Of a stretch of DNA of 8,015 bases, positions 6,301-8,015 are shown in pieces. The translations under genes were made by a program, and so were the position numbers. Position 1 is the stretch's first letter, and the number at the start of each line of letters is the position of its first letter. The stretch is from contig DXCD01000190.1 in the NCBI GenBank assembly GCA_019116185.1, positions 1-8,015 on the forward strand, in the 5' to 3' direction. Below the pieces are notes generated by a model. The model made no database searches, had not been told where the DNA came from, and saw nothing but the letters and a program-made list of their open reading frames with translations. The DNA comes from Candidatus Mediterraneibacter stercorigallinarum. Its GTDB lineage: Bacteria > Bacillota > Clostridia > Lachnospirales > Lachnospiraceae.

Positions 6301-8015
6301 CTGAAGCTGCGCGCGGATCAGGCATCCCATATCAGGGCAGCTGTATTTGACTCGGAAGGAAATCAGATTAGAGACTGGACGGCCGGAACGAACAGCGGCG
6401 CGATCTTATTCAGCGATTTGGCAGGAAACAATGCAGTCTATACGCTGAAGATCCAGAAAGCAGACGCCAGCCAGGCGGGAATCGACGGCGCTGTGGTCAC
6501 TTACAAGGGTGCGCTTCCCTCTTCCATTGAGGAAAGCAGCAGCACCGGAGCAAGCGCGGTACAGGAATATGTAGATCAGCGGACAACTGAAGGGGATACG
6601 AATTATTTCACTTATGAGCCGGAGGCAGTGTCTAAACAGATGGGAACGGACAACAGCGGCTTTAACCAGGATGCAGATGAGGCAGACGGATGGGTGGAAC
6701 ATGTGCAGGATGCACAGTATCAGAATCTTGGATTTACCCGTACGAATATGGACGGTGCGGCTTACACATTGAATTTCTACGGCACAGGTGTACAGCTTTA
6801 CAGCGGCGTCACACCGATGGGCGATACGACAGAGGGCATGGACTATGGCACTCTCACGTTTGAGCTGGACGGAGAGCCGGTCAGCGCCCAGACGCTTGAC
6901 GTAACAGATCTTGGCACGAACGGCAAGGTTTCTGCCCGGATGTGGACGGTTAATGTGCCGGACGCAGGAGAGAACGCGGATCATACATTGAAAGTTACAG
7001 TCAATGGCGGATACAGCCGTATCGACTATGCTGTGGTGAACCGCTATTGGGAAGAAGCAAAAGACGTGCAGGGAGCTTATACAGTCTCGGTAACTTCGGG
7101 GGAAAACGGAATCGCGCAGCTTCAGGGCCCGGAGAGAGTTCCGGCAGGCGGAAGCGCGGTAATCCTGATCTCGCCGGATGATGGATATGAGGTAGACAGC
7201 ATCATTGTCAATAACGTATCGGTAACGGTTCCTGATGACGGACAGCTTGTACTGACAGATATCAGGGAAGACATGAATGTTCAGGTCACCTTCCGGACAG
7301 CTTCATACGATATCGTGCTGGAGAGCAGTGAAGGCGGAGCGGTTATTCCGAGCAGCCTGAAAGCGGAGGAAGGAGAGAACGTTACCCTTACTCCTGATGT
7401 ATATGAGGAATATGAATTTGTCTCTGTCAGTGTGAAAGCGCAGGACGGAAGCACTGTTGAGACGGTAGTGGATGAAGAAACCGGCGTATATACATTTACT
7501 ATGCCTGCTTCTGATGTGACGGTCAGCGGAACATTCCGGAAGATTGAGGCCGCAGATAAGACAGAATTGAAGAATAAAATTGAGCAGGCAGAACAGATCC
7601 TGAAAGATCTGGATCAATATGTAGATGACGCGGATGCAAAACAGGCATTTGAAGATGCTCTTACAAATGCAAAGGCAGTTTATGACAATGCAGATGCAGT
7701 CCAGGCAGAAGTGGATGAGGCTGAGAGTACTCTTGCAAATGCAATGAATGCCCTTCATAAAAAGGCAGATAAGAGCGGGCTGGAACAGCTGGTGGGCGAA
7801 CTTCAGAAGATTGACCTGACGAAGTATACAGAAGAGAGCGGTCAGGTATTGTCTGACGCGCTTGCTGAAGCAGAAGATCTGTTGAATCAGGATCTGACAG
7901 AATCAGACCAGCAGCAGATCGCGGATATGATCGCAAAGCTGGAAGCGGCGAGAAATCAGCTTGTACCGGTGAAAGAAGATCCCGAGAATCCGGGAAGCGG
8001 CGGAGAGGATCCGGA
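3217..8015 (+). CDS. Large secreted multi-domain surface protein with glycosidase-like core, discoidin, InlB-like and FIVAR domains (3' end outside window)
   Basis: This frame stays open for 1599 codons and runs off the window, so the protein is partial at its C-terminus. Order seen: signal peptide (1-42 or 1-44), cadherin-like beta-sandwich (~50-154), discoidin/F5-8C (~208-335), TIM-barrel-like glycoside-hydrolase-like core (~368-665), beta-sandwich (~666-835), second discoidin-like domain (~842-953), two related FYGTGV modules (~967-1096 and ~1130-1278), two InlB B-repeat-like domains (~1288-1361 and ~1363-1441), two FIVAR domains (~1445-1513 and ~1515-1584), then a Pro/Gly/Glu tail. This is the usual build of wall-anchored, glycan-acting enzymes of gut Firmicutes: binding modules around a catalytic core, then stalk domains. 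The likely role is binding and cleaving a host or plant glycan outside the cell. The substrate is unknown and I cannot name a glycoside hydrolase family. It could also be a non-catalytic adhesin. Its own promoter and strong ribosome binding site precede it. Confidence 0.9.
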   Translation, partial: MQKVEECRLRISRKRRRSLLSLLCAFTVLCSTFLTFVPAVRAEAADSDAPELENLIIDRVYELTPMGEIPDGVTVNDTGFAPEITEYEGTAYSSVNEIKVYPFAESDTAEVRVNGSDLNNEGYFTVDVSEPGSHEVKVEVSDNGDTTDYTVDVEKVDTDYRDRRPVVKNETIMDALSVSTSFDNEEQLLEVMEKDYNVVLPESSKADGSYVETEESYWSVPGGSLPDASGTGAPVELFTVDLGDTYSVSRIRAAFGPSNMNLSQNRVRISVSTDGETWETPVTKGNMNTGTQYHQNVTRYEFGVSYDARYIRFEVTNWQFGDQKDLRIYQFMIFYDAGEVPEKQDAPEGAGVPHQHEDRHQYLASGQATVVERGLTMSGWTPSSGYGRGIPTAEESEQFGYDGPLFYDPDFENPDYMLYNPDALWGIAKAPFGGNNMASAGEPADFIPESMKPYIGNAISFCFGDEGGYSTSEAEAFGKWFDWTREHYPGVILHTNQFPNQWSRANLLEYFRIAEPDMICWDDYYGDSSWANPSSINLSNENVQKDAARRLLNLNTWKLYRELAHGGIDGTGSKPILFGQYLDAFAFNHSQSNKNLIVNTSILSGAKWLNFFRLEYQFDRAYLWDEDGTPTRGLLEWGQIIDRVHAIDDQLTRLNNDWIMFKMGTIGNEANASADGFRMGNFDDESSSDKNLEYGLADVSVTSLSEAHDGGTGDVVLGYYNTLPGLYESEIAEYFEGATAPKAFMIMNGLVAGQAERYNQFNIPAREAGSSDNTRQEITVTVDADFAAEHTLYMVDKDDTDENGSGRIKEVELSGSSFTVTLGGGEANLYFWDTDTTASADSEGEGTYASFAFDSHSETYWQPAETSETYTVANTFAPCTIDQVTILEKGSAVKEFHLEYLDENGDWQSFGEAGTEIGAVTTVAADASVKAQGIRLVITEADGIPAVYEIQVQEAAAEDPDQVNTLQVNDNTLGDGLFRFSYDELWSYRETESNDGMMSGSYPIENDGHFSNWADAEASFKFYGTGVELKLRADQASHIRAAVFDSEGNQIRDWTAGTNSGAILFSDLAGNNAVYTLKIQKADASQAGIDGAVVTYKGALPSSIEESSSTGASAVQEYVDQRTTEGDTNYFTYEPEAVSKQMGTDNSGFNQDADEADGWVEHVQDAQYQNLGFTRTNMDGAAYTLNFYGTGVQLYSGVTPMGDTTEGMDYGTLTFELDGEPVSAQTLDVTDLGTNGKVSARMWTVNVPDAGENADHTLKVTVNGGYSRIDYAVVNRYWEEAKDVQGAYTVSVTSGENGIAQLQGPERVPAGGSAVILISPDDGYEVDSIIVNNVSVTVPDDGQLVLTDIREDMNVQVTFRTASYDIVLESSEGGAVIPSSLKAEEGENVTLTPDVYEEYEFVSVSVKAQDGSTVETVVDEETGVYTFTMPASDVTVSGTFRKIEAADKTELKNKIEQAEQILKDLDQYVDDADAKQAFEDALTNAKAVYDNADAVQAEVDEAESTLANAMNALHKKADKSGLEQLVGELQKIDLTKYTEESGQVLSDALAEAEDLLNQDLTESDQQQIADMIAKLEAARNQLVPVKEDPENPGSGGEDP
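3364..3678 (+). other. Cadherin-like beta-sandwich domain (approximate limits)
   Basis: Residues ~50-154 follow the pattern of the bacterial cadherin-like beta-sandwich: GFAPEITEY near the start, alternating hydrophobic strands, a VRVNGSDL turn, then HEVKVEVSDNG and a closing TDYTVDVEK strand. Such domains usually act as spacers or binding modules in secreted proteins. The assignment is by pattern only and the limits are approximate. Confidence 0.55.
3838..4221 (+). other. N-terminal discoidin (F5/8 type C, CBM32-like) domain
   Basis: Residues ~208-335 show the discoidin layout: ESYWSVPGG, then FTVDLGDTYSVSRIRAAFG (a strand pair typical of the family), RVRISVSTDGETW, and ARYIRFEVTNW followed by IYQFMIFY at the end. 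Discoidin/CBM32 domains commonly bind galactose- or N-acetylhexosamine-containing glycans. Sugar specificity cannot be read from the sequence alone. Confidence 0.75.
4318..5211 (+). other. Putative glycoside-hydrolase-like TIM barrel core, family not recognised
   Basis: Residues ~368-665. The pattern seen is GPLFYDPDF as an early strand, then NAISFCFGDEGGYS with D465 and E466 at a probable strand end, a WFDWTREHYPG helix, VILHTNQFP (H494, N496, Q497), PDMICWDDYYGD (D522, D523), KPILFGQYLDAF (Q580), ILSGAKWLNFFRLEYQFD (E615), and DEDGTPTRGLLEWGQII with a closing helix. This series of strand-end polar residues, with GAKxLxxF and DxDGxPT late in the domain, resembles GH42-like barrels that include uncharacterised glycosidase groups. 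By analogy E466 is the best acid/base candidate. It is followed by a beta-sandwich (~666-835), as is usual in such enzymes. Activity is inferred, not shown. Confidence 0.55.
5740..6075 (+). other. Second discoidin-like domain
   Basis: Residues ~842-953. AFDSHSETYWQPA (852-864) corresponds to the family's typical A.DGn..T.W.p. segment, as also seen in C-terminal domains of many fucosidases and other glycosidases. APCTIDQVTILEKG, FHLEYLDENGDW and AQGIRLVITEADGIPAVYEIQV follow in the expected order. It probably adds glycan binding on the far side of the catalytic core. Confidence 0.65.
6115..7050 (+). repeat. Two related beta-sandwich modules sharing FYGTGV and IDxAVV motifs
   Basis: Module A (~967-1096) and module B (~1130-1278) have the same skeleton: an aromatic entry strand, the FYGTGV motif (1022-1027 and 1187-1192) near the middle, and a closing I-D-x-A-V-V strand (1089-1094 and 1269-1274). 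They are divergent in the rest, so this is an old internal duplication. Module B has an inserted loop after FYGTGV. I do not recognise a named family with certainty; accessory carbohydrate-binding jelly-roll domains are the most likely class. Confidence 0.6.
7078..7539 (+). repeat. Two InlB B-repeat-like domains
   Basis: Residues ~1288-1361 and ~1363-1441 each follow the divergent InlB B-repeat pattern: Y-x-[IV]-x-[VL]-x-S-x-x-[GN]-G near the start, a gly/glu-rich turn before a hydrophobic strand (GGSAVILISPDDGYEVDSI; GENVTLTPDVYEEYEFVSV), and a closing V-x-x-x-F-R (VQVTFR; VSGTFR). These small beta-grasp-like modules are common stalk elements of Gram-positive surface proteins. Confidence 0.75.
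7549..7968 (+). repeat. Two FIVAR domains
   Basis: Residues ~1445-1513 and ~1515-1584 are alpha-helical three-helix repeats. Both begin with A-D-K-[TS]-x-L, followed by a Y-x-D/E region, an A-L-x-x-A-x-x-[VL] helix and a closing helix ending in L or LV. FIVAR domains occur in wall-anchored carbohydrate-active and adhesive proteins, usually between the catalytic part and the anchor. That position fits here. Confidence 0.75.
7975..8015 (+). repeat. Start of a Pro/Gly/Glu tail repeat
   Basis: After the last FIVAR domain the sequence reads EDPENPGSGG and then EDP again at residues 1597-1599, where the window ends. This suggests a 10-residue (30-base) tandem repeat of the wall-spanning type that often precedes an LPxTG anchor. 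Only one full unit and part of the next are visible. Confidence 0.5.

Overview
The window looks like a chromosomal piece of a gut-type Firmicute, most likely a Lachnospiraceae (Blautia/Dorea/Ruminococcus torques-like) member. This inference rests on the lepA-hemW gene pair typical of Firmicutes, strong AGGAGG-type ribosome binding sites, moderate GC, and a large modular Gram-positive surface protein. No RNA gene, insertion sequence, integrase, CRISPR array or replication origin is visible. All three genes lie on the + strand.

Layout. (1) Bases 1 to about 33 do not encode the expected start of LepA and look like a contig edge, junction or error. From about base 34 to 1789 comes lepA (elongation factor 4), complete except for its extreme N-terminus. 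(2) After a 28-base gap, hemW (radical SAM heme chaperone, formerly called HemN-like) begins at a GTG with a clear ribosome binding site and ends at 3044. The two are probably co-transcribed housekeeping genes. (3) A 172-base intergenic region carries a convincing extended -10 promoter. An 18-base, CG-centred imperfect palindrome of LacI-family style overlaps its -35 element. (4) From 3217 a single reading frame runs open to the end of the window (1599 codons, no stop). It encodes a secreted multi-domain protein: signal peptide, cadherin-like beta-sandwich, discoidin (F5/8C) domain, a TIM-barrel-like glycoside-hydrolase-like core with its own C-terminal beta-sandwich, a second discoidin-like domain, two related modules sharing the FYGTGV motif, two InlB B-repeat-like domains, two FIVAR domains, and the start of a Pro/Gly/Glu tail that probably leads to a cell-wall anchor outside the window.

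How it fits together. LepA and HemW are conserved core functions (translation and heme delivery). The third gene is an accessory, probably glycan-directed surface enzyme with its own, apparently sugar-regulator-like, promoter. In many Firmicutes hemW is followed by hrcA-grpE-dnaK-dnaJ. Here the surface-enzyme gene occupies that place, so this is a local synteny break. The most interesting item is the glycosidase-like core at about residues 368-665. I recognise its general fold pattern but cannot place it in a named family, and its substrate is unknown.
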